DNA from: CAYTTA01 sp964440655
GTDB lineage: Bacteria; Bacteroidota; Rhodothermia; Balneolales; Balneolaceae
DNA: 55,997 bases
Assembly: GCA_964440655.1 (NCBI GenBank)
Contig: CAYTTA010000009.1
Coordinates: 1-55,997, forward strand
Direction of reading: 5' to 3'
Shown here: piece by piece, positions 1 to 7,841 of the stretch
Layout: each line of letters begins with the position of its first letter
Position numbering within the stretch: the first letter of the stretch is position 1
Position numbers and translations under genes: made by a program
The notes under the pieces: generated by a model
The model's database searches: none
Told to the model about the DNA's origin: nothing
What the model saw: the letters and a program-made list of their open reading frames with translations, nothing else

Positions 1-10
1 GTTTGAACGG

Positions 11-41
11 AACTTCCCGTAACCTGCCAGTCCGGGAAGTT
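11..41 (-). terminator. Hairpin downstream of the first YtxH gene
   Basis: A perfect 9-bp inverted repeat (AACTTCCCG at 11-19, CGGGAAGTT at 33-41) with a 13-nt loop lies just past the stop of the minus-strand YtxH gene. No clear U tract follows on the minus strand, so this may be a 3'-end stabilising hairpin rather than a classical intrinsic terminator. Confidence 0.35.
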
Positions 42-51
42 GCCCTGTTCA

Positions 52-315
52 TCATCCAACATTGTTCATTTCCGGGAGCCACTCGGACGGCCGGCGGCTC
101 TCAACCAGGTCCCGGATCTCCTTTTTGGCCGCTTTCAGCTGCTTATGAATCGCTTTTTCGAATTTCTTCAGCTCTTTTTCAAGGTTTCTTTCAAAACTGT
201 TGCCTGCCCGCGATAACTTGCTGCGTGTGGCTTTTCCGCTGTCGGGCGCAAAGAGAATTCCGAGGATCGCCCCGGCTGTGAACGTGAACAGGATAAAGGT
301 GGAATTGGCGCTCAT
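52..315 (-). CDS. YtxH-domain general stress protein
   Basis: An 87-residue protein with one N-terminal membrane segment (about residues 7-22), then the YtxH signature GAILGILFAPDSGKATR, then a Lys/Glu-rich amphipathic helix likely to form a coiled coil. YtxH proteins are small envelope or general stress proteins of unknown mechanism. The frame is open further upstream, but the ATG at 315 is chosen because the protein then begins at the membrane segment and a GAGG lies about 5 nt in front. The lipoprotein gene upstream ends 55 nt away on the same strand, so the two may be cotranscribed. A second YtxH gene lies at 52312-52644. Confidence 0.85.
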   Translation of the reverse strand: MSANSTFILFTFTAGAILGILFAPDSGKATRSKLSRAGNSFERNLEKELKKFEKAIHKQLKAAKKEIRDLVESRRPSEWLPEMNNVG

Positions 316-370
316 GGGTACCTCATGATTTGAATTCGGTTCAGGACAAGGGGTGTATGAAGGGGCTCGG

Positions 371-970
371 CTACTCCATCTCCTGGAGCTCGGTCCGGAC
401 CACGTCGATCTCCGACTCGATCTCATCAATCTGCTGGTCGATCTCCTGCCGGAGTGACTGCCACTCCGCCTCTCCACTCTGCCCGATCGCCGAGAGCCGT
501 TCCCTGACCTCCTGATTTCTCTCTTCCAGGTTCGTGATCCTCTCCTCGAAATCGGGTCTTATCTCTTCGCGACGGGACTGCACCTCTTCTCTCAGTTTCG
601 CAATTTCTTCCTCGTGTTCCGTAATCATTTCGGTTGCCACGGAACGGAACTCATCCGGATTGTTGATGCTGAGAAGGTCCTGTTGCCGCATTCCGGCACC
701 CGGATCCATCGGGTCACGGCCCTGCTGCGTCATGCCCGGAGAGGTCCGGTCTCCCGCCATGCCGGGGCGGTCTGTATTCTGCTGCCTGGTTTCCTGCCGA
801 TCCATCATCCGATCCATCTCATCCTGTGCGGATTCGGACATCTCTTCAGCGCGATCGGCCATATTCTGCCGGGTGTCCTGTTGGCAGGAAACCAGCCAGA
901 GTCCGGCAAGGCAACCTGTCAGAGCGATTTTTACAATTTTCATGTTCATGGTACCGGGATTGAGAGTCAT
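371..970 (-). CDS. Putative lipoprotein with C-terminal coiled coil
   Basis: A 199-residue protein with a type II signal peptide: a basic start, a hydrophobic stretch and the lipobox LVSC with the acylated Cys at residue 29. The middle is Met/Gln/Asp-rich and low in complexity (about residues 35-95). The C-terminal half (about 105-199) is almost uninterrupted Glu/Arg/Gln heptad-like helix, so a coiled coil is expected. Starts at 970, 949 or 943 are all possible; 970 has an AGGTGAG about 13 nt upstream, and the last two give a more typical short n-region. I do not recognise a named family. A structural or stress role in the envelope is only inferred from the YtxH gene downstream. Confidence 0.7.
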   Translation of the reverse strand: MTLNPGTMNMKIVKIALTGCLAGLWLVSCQQDTRQNMADRAEEMSESAQDEMDRMMDRQETRQQNTDRPGMAGDRTSPGMTQQGRDPMDPGAGMRQQDLLSINNPDEFRSVATEMITEHEEEIAKLREEVQSRREEIRPDFEERITNLEERNQEVRERLSAIGQSGEAEWQSLRQEIDQQIDEIESEIDVVRTELQEME

Positions 971-1029
971 GGTTTTCAGGTCTCACCTGATTCATTTCCT
1001 TTCAAATTAATTCATGACGGCCGGCCAGC

Positions 1030-1058
1030 TGTTACATGCAGTCTGGAAAATGTTACAT
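1030..1058. repeat. Two direct TGTTACAT octamers 21 bp apart
   Basis: TGTTACAT occurs at 1030-1037 and again at 1051-1058, two helical turns apart, in the 92-nt region upstream of the lipoprotein gene (minus strand, start 970). The spacing would suit a dimeric activator or repressor binding one DNA face. The sites are short, so chance is possible. Confidence 0.25.
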
Positions 1059-1062
1059 CCTG

Positions 1063-1626
1063 TCAAGACTCCGCCCCGGAGCGGTCCCGGGTCCTCATAA
1101 AACGGATCGGTACTTTTTTCGGATTCGGATGGAACTCCTCTGCCAGCAGATCATAGAGCAGGCGGTCATAAAGTTTGCCGTCCAGCGGATGGCACCGTCG
1201 CTGTCTGCCGATGTAGCGGAAACCGTTCTGTCTGAGGATATGAAGGGAGGCGATGTTGAGAGGCAAGGTCCAGGCGCTGATGGACTCCAGTCCCAGTTCA
1301 TTGAATCCATAGGCCAGGCAATCGTTCACCGCCCGACTGCTGTATCCTCTTCCTGCACACTCTTTCTCTCCGAGAACGCACCAGACGGAGGCACTTCGTG
1401 AAACCATGTCCAGATCACTCAGGGCGACCAGACCGATCGGTTCACTCCGCTCATCATCAAAAAAAAGATGAAAACTGTGGGAAGGGCGCTGGGTCATGAT
1501 CCGGAAGGTGACCGGGTCAAGCCTCGGTGCGCGGGAGTCGGCCTGTATCCATTTCCAGTTCTGCTCATTGTTGAGCCAGCTGGCGGCAACGGCCGTCCAG
1601 CGGGGATCAAAAGGTTCGGTTTTCAT
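1063..1626 (-). CDS. GNAT family N-acetyltransferase
   Basis: A 187-residue protein of the RimJ/RimL-like GNAT fold, which transfers acetyl from acetyl-CoA to an amine. The pyrophosphate-binding motif A appears as CAGRGYSSRAV (about residues 90-100), followed by the strand-helix region with LNIASLHILRQNGFRYIG, the usual asparagine-containing C-terminal segment of RimJ-like enzymes. The start overlaps the stop of the adenylation-like gene by 4 nt (ATGA), so translation is probably coupled and the two products may act together. The substrate cannot be read from sequence. Confidence 0.8.
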   Translation of the reverse strand: MKTEPFDPRWTAVAASWLNNEQNWKWIQADSRAPRLDPVTFRIMTQRPSHSFHLFFDDERSEPIGLVALSDLDMVSRSASVWCVLGEKECAGRGYSSRAVNDCLAYGFNELGLESISAWTLPLNIASLHILRQNGFRYIGRQRRCHPLDGKLYDRLLYDLLAEEFHPNPKKVPIRFMRTRDRSGAES

Positions 1627-2699
1627 GGTTCCAGGGTTTCAGTCGTGAAAGCGGGCAGGCTGTCCGGGCGGACAGCTTCTTTCCGATACCGGCCGGGTGC
1701 AGCCGCCTGCTGGGGTGCCAGGTAGTATCGTCCGGACAATGTGTTCTCATTGGGGCCAAAGAGATTCGAAAAGGAGCCGTCAGGAACTCTCTGCATCCAG
1801 TAGCGAAGAGAAGGTCCGGAAAGCATTTTTCCGGACCAGATCACCCTCTCCAGGCCTGGAAAACCTCCGGAAGGTATGGCATCATGACGGGCGATCTGGC
1901 CGAGGACAGTGGGAGGGGAGAACCACTGGGTCAGATCGTTCTCCAGTATATAGGCGGCCAGTTGATGAGGCGTGATGACCGCGTCGCGTCCGGCCAGGTA
2001 GAGGTGAGCACCGGCGGCCAGTGTTCCGTAGAGATCAAATAGTGAAGGTTCGGTGTGCAGCGGAAAATATCCCGAGATCCGGTCTCCCGGTCTGATCCCG
2101 AAATAGCTTACCGCCCACTCCATAAAAGTCCGGATCTCCCTGTGGGTCAGTTCCATCGCACGGGGGTTCTCCGAGGGGCCGCTCACAAAAAACATCTGGG
2201 CCGGCAGGTCCTCGTTTCTCACTTTCTGATAGGGGAGATCAGGCTGGGATGCAGCTTCGGCCAGTGAAAACGAGGGGGCGACCGGATGGTAGGGTTCGGG
2301 TCGTGAGGAACACCAGACCCACGGGATCCGGCTGAAACGGCCATGGTTTGAGGTCAGTTTCCGGAAAGTCGGAAAGGTAGTATGGTCCACCATCAACAGG
2401 TCGATCTGCACCGACCGGAATAGATGTGCCAGGTACTCCTCACCGGCACTCGGATCGAAAGGCAGCGAAACACCGCCTGCCTTGCTGATGCCCATCAGGG
2501 CTACCACCGATTCCAGTGTTTTTCCTGTGAACAGACCGACACGATAAGCCGGTTTCAATCCCGACAGAAGGAGCATTCCCGCCAGCCTGTTGCTGGCCGA
2601 TTCCAGCTCACCGTAAGACATATGGTGATTGGAGAGGGAAAGTGCAATTCGTTCGGGGTTCCGTTCAGCCTGAATCCTTGTCCAGTCGTAGATCATCAT
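1623..2699 (-). CDS. Truncated AMP-binding (adenylation-like) protein
   Basis: A 358-residue protein matching only the large N-terminal domain of the ANL (acyl-CoA synthetase/NRPS adenylation) family. The start resembles adenylation domains (TRIQAERNPERIAL; SYGELESASNRLA). The A5-like motif NLFGPNENT is at 312-320. The phosphate-binding A3 loop, normally TSGTTGxPKG, is degraded to VSGPSENPRAMELTH (172-186), with the glycine/threonine core and the lysine lost. The C-terminal subdomain with the A8 and A10 motifs is absent; the protein ends about 40 residues after A5. It may be a catalytically dead or binding-only protein. Tandem ATGs occur at 2699 and 2696; GGAG suits the second better. It is coupled to the downstream GNAT gene. 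Confidence 0.7.
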   Translation of the reverse strand: MMIYDWTRIQAERNPERIALSLSNHHMSYGELESASNRLAGMLLLSGLKPAYRVGLFTGKTLESVVALMGISKAGGVSLPFDPSAGEEYLAHLFRSVQIDLLMVDHTTFPTFRKLTSNHGRFSRIPWVWCSSRPEPYHPVAPSFSLAEAASQPDLPYQKVRNEDLPAQMFFVSGPSENPRAMELTHREIRTFMEWAVSYFGIRPGDRISGYFPLHTEPSLFDLYGTLAAGAHLYLAGRDAVITPHQLAAYILENDLTQWFSPPTVLGQIARHDAIPSGGFPGLERVIWSGKMLSGPSLRYWMQRVPDGSFSNLFGPNENTLSGRYYLAPQQAAAPGRYRKEAVRPDSLPAFTTETLEP

Positions 2700-3007
2700 C
2701 TCTCCGTTTTCTCTGCTCTTGTGTTTCTGTTCCCTTGTCCATCCCGGGGTACTCTTTTCATCAGGATGGATGGCGATCTTCTGCCTTCGTGCCTGCGGAG
2801 TCCCGCATGCTTTTCCCCTGCAGAGAGATGCAAATCCTGCAGGAATAGGATGGCCGGTTGATCACACTAGCTCCTATATAAGAGGATCAGCAGGCGATTG
2901 GTAGTGTTGATTCTCTGAAAACGGAGTAGCAGGATCAGGGAAGAGATGCGTGATAAACCTGCCAAGCGGATTGTGGAAATTTTCCGGTGAGGATGTGACA
3001 GAAATTG
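2700..3007. other. Intergenic region, no gene seen
   Basis: About 308 nt between the MBL-hydrolase stop (3008) and the adenylation-like start (2699), both on the minus strand. No reading frame here looks like a protein, and in particular there is no acyl carrier protein that could have been the partner of the adenylation-like gene. The minus strand contains a TATATAGG element (about 2874-2881) that could be part of a promoter for the adenylation-like gene, but no convincing upstream box was found. Confidence 0.4.
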
Positions 3008-3787
3008 CTACGGATCACTCACCTCGTAACTCCCGTTGCCATAATCTTCTGTGATCCGGAACAGCGGATTGCCCGATTCATGGTACGCCAGGATGATGTA
3101 TCCCTCCTCGAGGGCCAGCTGCTTGACTTCTTCCCGGACGAGCATCGCCCTTTCGGGATCGTGATCGTATTTCGCCTGATATCGCCGTTTGGCAGAGCTA
3201 CGCCTGCCCAGTATATCCCCGGCCATCAGGCAGCGGATCGATTCTCCCTCATAGTAGATGATCTGTGAACAAGGGGTGTGACCGCCCCCCTTCCGGACGC
3301 GGATTTCCGGATATGGCTGTTCCTCATCGTCCAACAGATGCAGATCCGCCCGGGCATCGAGGAAATGAAGAAATTCAATCCGTTTTTCACTTGTGGGAAG
3401 GTTCTCCGGATGAAGTACATGCTCCCACCCGCACCGGCTTATCCAGAGTCTGGCATTTGGAAACGTCAGCTCCGGATATCCATCGGGCCATCCGACAAGA
3501 CCGCCGATATGATCAAAGTGGAGGTGGCTGATGAAGATGTCCGTGATCTCATATTCGTTCAGTCCGAGTTCCTGCAGATTGCTCTTGATGGTATCGGTGG
3601 AGGTCTGCTCACCGAACTCACCCAGACCGGCATCGATGAGGATAATCCTCTCCTTCTCCCGGATGAGAAAGGGATTGATCGAAATTTTCAGGGCACCGCG
3701 TGCCGGCGGGTCATCGCGCTCTATCCGGTTGAAGCGGCCATCTGTACCCACGGAGTAGGTTCCTTCATAAAGTGGCCAGACATTCAT
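3008..3787 (-). CDS. Metallo-beta-lactamase fold hydrolase
   Basis: A 259-residue cytoplasmic MBL-fold protein. The metal-binding HxHxDH motif is HLHFDH at residues 88-93. Later ligands are the His of GGGHTPCSQ (about 168), the Asp of MAGDILG (about 191) and a C-terminal His in AYHESG (about 236). These would bind two metal ions as in lactonase or glyoxalase-like members. The reaction is unknown; the family includes N-acyl homoserine lactonases and many other hydrolases. Its start overlaps the stop of phoH by 4 nt, so it is the last gene of a PASTA-rpe-phoH-MBL minus-strand run. Confidence 0.8.
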   Translation of the reverse strand: MNVWPLYEGTYSVGTDGRFNRIERDDPPARGALKISINPFLIREKERIILIDAGLGEFGEQTSTDTIKSNLQELGLNEYEITDIFISHLHFDHIGGLVGWPDGYPELTFPNARLWISRCGWEHVLHPENLPTSEKRIEFLHFLDARADLHLLDDEEQPYPEIRVRKGGGHTPCSQIIYYEGESIRCLMAGDILGRRSSAKRRYQAKYDHDPERAMLVREEVKQLALEEGYIILAYHESGNPLFRITEDYGNGSYEVSDP

Positions 3788-4890
3788 CGGTTTCCTTTTT
3801 TCTTGCTGCTCTTCTGTTCAAATCGTTCGTAGGCATCGATGATCTCCTTGACCAGTCTGTGCCGGACTACATCACTCTGGTCGAGATAAACAAAGGAGAT
3901 CCCCTCGATATCCCGGAGAATCTCCTGTATGGAGACCAGGCCCGACGGCTGACTCCGCGGCAGGTCGGTCTGGGTGATGTCGCCGGTGATGATCGCCCGG
4001 CTATTGAACCCGATCCGCGTGAGGAACATCTTCATCTGGATGTTTGTGGCATTCTGCGCCTCATCAAGAATGACAAATGCATTGTTGAGGGTTCTCCCCC
4101 TCATGTAGGCGAGGGGTGCGATCTCGATGATGTTTTTTGCGAGATAGGACTCCAGCTTCTCAAATTCGATCATCTCCTCCAGGGCATCGTAGAGGGGCCG
4201 GAGATAGGGATCGATCTTCTCCCGCAGATCACCGGGAAGAAAACCGAGGGTTTCTCCCGCCTCGACGGCAGGCCGGGCCAGGATGATCTTTTTCACCTTC
4301 CGCTGCTTGAGCGCCTGGACCGCAAGGGCGACCGAAGTGAAGGTCTTGCCGGTACCTGCCGGTCCGATGGCAAAGACAATGTCGTTGTTCTCTGTGGTCC
4401 GGACGATGTTGCGCTGGCCTTCCGTCTTGGCGACGACCGTCTCCCCGGAAAATGTATGAAGAATGATGTCCTGCTGCTCCTGCCTGAACGGCTTCCCGCC
4501 CCGTGTGCTTTTTCCGGGCGTGCCGCGGCCGGTGAGCGCGAGCAGTGTTTCCACATCTTCTCTTTTGACCTGACGGTTCCTGCGTGCGATGGTGATCAGT
4601 TCCGTCAGGATTTCGACAAGCCGGGCGACATCTTCGGCCGGCCCCAGGATCTTGATCCGGTCACCGCGGGCGGTGATCCGTGAGGAGGGGAATGCACGGC
4701 TCAATCTGGTGAGATGCTCATCCCCGAATCCCAGGATAAGTACCGGTTCCACATCCCGGATCAGGAAAACTTCCTCGCTGATCTGATTTTTCTCCCGCTC
4801 TATGGCTTCTCCTCTGAGTCTGTCCGAATGGTTAAAATTGTCCGGTTTGATAATCAGTTGCTTCCTATTGTGATGTGCCGATACGGGCAC
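3784..4890 (-). CDS. phoH: PhoH-like ATPase (PhoL/YbeZ type)
   Basis: A 368-residue protein with the N-terminal region of PhoH/YbeZ proteins (about 45-105, a KH-like nucleic-acid-binding module) and a P-loop ATPase core. Walker A is GPAGTGKT at 176-183 and Walker B is VILDEAQN near 275. The TGD(I)xQ motif is present as ITGDITQTDLP. The family is linked to RNA metabolism and ribosome maturation, and often neighbours ybeY, which is not next to it here. The start lies inside the 3' end of rpe (26-nt overlap). The C-terminus is lysine-rich. Confidence 0.9.
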   Translation of the reverse strand: MPVSAHHNRKQLIIKPDNFNHSDRLRGEAIEREKNQISEEVFLIRDVEPVLILGFGDEHLTRLSRAFPSSRITARGDRIKILGPAEDVARLVEILTELITIARRNRQVKREDVETLLALTGRGTPGKSTRGGKPFRQEQQDIILHTFSGETVVAKTEGQRNIVRTTENNDIVFAIGPAGTGKTFTSVALAVQALKQRKVKKIILARPAVEAGETLGFLPGDLREKIDPYLRPLYDALEEMIEFEKLESYLAKNIIEIAPLAYMRGRTLNNAFVILDEAQNATNIQMKMFLTRIGFNSRAIITGDITQTDLPRSQPSGLVSIQEILRDIEGISFVYLDQSDVVRHRLVKEIIDAYERFEQKSSKKKGNR

Positions 4891-5557
4891 GGTTTGCCCT
4901 CTCCTGCAACTCCTTCACCTGACGGGAGATATCATCCGCCCCGAAAACACTGCTGCCTGCGACAAGCACATCCGCACCCGCCTGAACCAGTTCTTCGATA
5001 TTGTCCGGACCGACTCCACCATCAACCTCGATAAGAAAACCGGCCTCCAGTTCCTCCCTCATCCGGCAGAGCTGTTCAATTTTACGGAAGCTTCCTTCAA
5101 TAAAGGCCTGTCCACCGAAGCCCGGATTCACGCTCATGACCAGCACCAGATCCACCTCTGCCAGAATCGGCTCGAGAATTCCTACGGGTGTCGCCGGATT
5201 GATCACCACACCGTTCATACAGCCGTGATCCCGGATATTGGCAAGGGTACGGTGAAGATGCGTACACGCTTCGGCATGAACAGAGATCAGATCCGCCCCT
5301 GCATCGGCAAACGAGGGGATGAACAGGTCCGGCTTTTCAATCATCAGATGGACATCGATGAAAGCATCTTCAGCAGCCCGCACCGCCGCAGCGACCACAT
5401 CCGGGCCGTAGCTGATGTTGGGCACAAAATGTCCATCCATAATGTCGCAGTGAATCCACCCTGCCCCGCCATCCAGACAGTGGCGGATCTGCTCCCCGAG
5501 GCGGGTAAAGTCTGCAGCCAGTATGGATGGAGCAAGTACCGGAATTTCAAAATCCAT
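4865..5557 (-). CDS. rpe: Ribulose-phosphate 3-epimerase
   Basis: A 230-residue TIM-barrel enzyme interconverting D-ribulose 5-phosphate and D-xylulose 5-phosphate in the pentose phosphate pathway. Conserved segments are visible: APSILAADF near the start, the metal/catalytic HCDIMDGHFVPN (about 36-47), DVHLMIEKP (about 68-76), MSVNPGFGGQAF (about 140-151) and EVDGGV (about 176-181) with the second catalytic Asp. Length is normal for the family. It sits between a PASTA protein and phoH on the same strand, overlapping phoH by 26 nt. Confidence 0.95.
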   Translation of the reverse strand: MDFEIPVLAPSILAADFTRLGEQIRHCLDGGAGWIHCDIMDGHFVPNISYGPDVVAAAVRAAEDAFIDVHLMIEKPDLFIPSFADAGADLISVHAEACTHLHRTLANIRDHGCMNGVVINPATPVGILEPILAEVDLVLVMSVNPGFGGQAFIEGSFRKIEQLCRMREELEAGFLIEVDGGVGPDNIEELVQAGADVLVAGSSVFGADDISRQVKELQERANRARIGTSQ

Positions 5558-5612
5558 CTTGTTCGGTATGTTCCGTTTAGGGGTTGGGTTGGGGAGTTAT
5601 CCGGGCTCTCTG

Positions 5613-6449
5613 CTACTCCGTGGTGTCCGGTTCCTGCGGGGTCGGATCATCATCCATAACAGCCCCGGCTTCCTCGACTTCCCGAAGATTGAACCGTTCC
5701 GATACAACCAGGTGAAGCTCTTCCCCCTCCCGGATCTGATCACCGGCACGCACACTCCGGGTCGGATGTCTGAATGAGAGGACCGTATTGGGCACCACAT
5801 CCGCACTCGGCTGAAAATGGATGGGGCCGATTCTGAGTCCGTTTTCGCGAAGAAGCTGCTGAGCCTCGGGAAGCAGAAGGCCGGTGATATCAGGGACGGT
5901 CACCATTTCATCTCCCAGACCGTCACTCACAGCCAGGTCGACAACCGCTCCCTGGTTCACGGTATCTCCGGGAGCAAGGGACTGCCGGAGTACGGTGTTC
6001 CGGAAACGGGAGGATTCATAGCTTACAACGCCCAGGGTCAGTCCGTAATTCTCCAGCTGGATCCGTGCGTTTCTCAACGACATGTTGACCAGCTCCGGAA
6101 CAACAACCTTCGGAGTGGCTTCTGTGTTAACCGTCAGATAGACCTTCCGTTCAGGCTTCACAATCTGGCGGGGAGAGGGGGACTGATCAATAATGTAGTC
6201 GGCGGGATAGGCGCTGTGTGCGCGACGGTCCAGTATCTCATACCGCAGACCGTATCGCTCCAGAACATCGGCAGCCTCTGTGAAGGGCATCTTTGTCACA
6301 TCAGGTACCGTGACCCCTTCGTTGTACTGGGTGTAGGCGGGCATGATCCACTCATCCAGTAAATAGACAGTGGCAGCACCTGACAGAATCAGACCCAGAA
6401 TTGACAGATAAAAGGATTTGCTTGTAAGCAGGTATCGGATCCAGCTCAT
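5613..6449 (-). CDS. Membrane-anchored protein with three PASTA domains
   Basis: A 278-residue protein with one N-terminal transmembrane helix (about residues 14-33) and three consecutive PASTA repeats, each opening with a VPDV/VPEL/VPDI segment (about 46-110, 114-176 and 183-250). The tail is acidic. PASTA domains bind peptidoglycan fragments or organise division proteins when attached to kinases or PBPs, but no kinase or transpeptidase domain is present here. It is first in the same-strand run with rpe, phoH and the MBL gene (55 nt to rpe). Confidence 0.88.
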   Translation of the reverse strand: MSWIRYLLTSKSFYLSILGLILSGAATVYLLDEWIMPAYTQYNEGVTVPDVTKMPFTEAADVLERYGLRYEILDRRAHSAYPADYIIDQSPSPRQIVKPERKVYLTVNTEATPKVVVPELVNMSLRNARIQLENYGLTLGVVSYESSRFRNTVLRQSLAPGDTVNQGAVVDLAVSDGLGDEMVTVPDITGLLLPEAQQLLRENGLRIGPIHFQPSADVVPNTVLSFRHPTRSVRAGDQIREGEELHLVVSERFNLREVEEAGAVMDDDPTPQEPDTTE

Positions 6450-6574
6450 GGGGACAAAATACGTTATTCCCTCGGCGTCTACAACGCTCGGGAGTCGGGA
6501 TTATTCAGACCGCTGAAGCAGCAGCTTGTTCCTGGAGGATCCTCTGTTCCTGTACTGTTCCCGTAAGAGGGGGG

Positions 6575-7705
6575 CTAGAAATTCAGCAGCAGACTGAATC
6601 GCATGGTATTGGCCAGCGGGTGATCTTCTTCGAGGGTGTAGAGGTAACTGAAATCGACACCAAACATCTGATACCGGATTCCGGCACCGAAGGTGAGAAA
6701 CTCTCTGTTTCCGTTCTCGGGGTGCTCATAGTAGTAGCCGGTCCTCAGGGCAAACTGTCGGTTGTACCAGTATTCCGCCCCCACGCCGATCATCAGTTGC
6801 TGAAGGAGATTCAGATGGACGGTCTCCGATCCGTTGAACCGCTCAAGCCGGTCCCAGGAGCTGACGAGTGCCCGGGCGACGTTCATGGGCCGGTAGAGCG
6901 TATCGCCGTTGGCAACGGTCATCTCACTGCGGGCCATGACCTTGGAGAGATCGTTCGAGATGGTAAGGGTGTTGTAGCCCCTCTCATCGAGTTCGGTGGT
7001 GAAGGACCATCCGGCACGCAGTATGGTGGGCAGGGGATCGCGGATTCCGTTGTCGGTGTAGCGGACCCCCGGTCCGATGTTGGAAAGATTCACTCCGGCT
7101 CTGATGCCCGCCTCCCGCGAACCCAGCCAGATGGGAGCGGATTTGTAGAGTGCCGCCAGGTCTATGCCGAACGTAGAGCCGGGAGTGATCCGCTCCCCGC
7201 TTGAGAGTTCACCGCTGGCCAGACTGCTGTAGATATAGCGCAGGCCTGTTCCGACCGAGAAACGGCTGCTGAGCCTGTAGCCCCACGAGAGGCCGGCAGC
7301 CACTTCATAACTGTTGAACCGGCCCATCTCCAGCCCGGTATCGTCCGTTCTGAGCTGCTCGCCGAGGTTGAGAAACGTGATGTGACCGCCAAAGGTGCCG
7401 GCAACCGGATGGTGAACCTTGCCGACCAGGTAGTCATAGAAGAGATCGGCGTTAAATGCCGGAAGCCAGTTGGCATGGGTGAGGCTGATCTGGCTGCCTG
7501 TCTGAAATGCCAGACCGGCCGGATTCCAGAACACCGCCGACGCATTGTCGGCAATAGCCACTCCGGTATTGCCCATTCCGGCACCCCGGGAATCGGGTTC
7601 AATCTGGAGGAAAGGAACGGCAGTGATCCCCACCTGAGCCCGGGCAGGGGAGTGGAAGGTCACCGCCATCGCCAAAATCAGAATTGCAAGTGATGCTTTC
7701 ATCAT
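6575..7705 (-). CDS. PorV/PorQ-family outer-membrane protein
   Basis: A 376-residue beta-barrel protein with a signal peptide ending near ARAQ (about residue 24). The mature N-terminus carries the family pattern: FLQIEPDSRGAGMGNTGVA then SAVFWNPAGLA. Repeated amphipathic strands follow, ending in an aromatic residue (LLLNF), as expected for a porin-like barrel. In Bacteroidota and relatives such proteins include the type IX secretion component PorV, but many paralogues have no proven secretion role. The minus-strand TATATTTC at 7754-7761 resembles a Bacteroidota -7 box about 48 nt upstream of the start. Confidence 0.85.
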   Translation of the reverse strand: MMKASLAILILAMAVTFHSPARAQVGITAVPFLQIEPDSRGAGMGNTGVAIADNASAVFWNPAGLAFQTGSQISLTHANWLPAFNADLFYDYLVGKVHHPVAGTFGGHITFLNLGEQLRTDDTGLEMGRFNSYEVAAGLSWGYRLSSRFSVGTGLRYIYSSLASGELSSGERITPGSTFGIDLAALYKSAPIWLGSREAGIRAGVNLSNIGPGVRYTDNGIRDPLPTILRAGWSFTTELDERGYNTLTISNDLSKVMARSEMTVANGDTLYRPMNVARALVSSWDRLERFNGSETVHLNLLQQLMIGVGAEYWYNRQFALRTGYYYEHPENGNREFLTFGAGIRYQMFGVDFSYLYTLEEDHPLANTMRFSLLLNF

Positions 7706-7809
7706 AGGGAATGGAATTCACTGTCCCGCAGGGGATAGAAAAAACTCTTTCCCGAAATATAAGAAGCACCCCGTAAAAAAAGTCCAGATTAAGGAATTAT
7801 AATGATTTG

Positions 7810-7837
7810 GGCGGCCTGCGATCAGAGCGGGGCCGCC
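7810..7837 (-). terminator. Hairpin after the Cys/Met-metabolism gene
   Basis: A perfect 7-bp inverted repeat (GGCGGCC at 7810-7816 with GGCCGCC at 7831-7837) begins 4 nt past the stop of the PLP gene on the minus strand. It is followed by an AT-rich stretch with no solid U tract. It probably separates that operon from the PorV-like gene. Confidence 0.4.
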
Positions 7838-7841
7838 ATTG

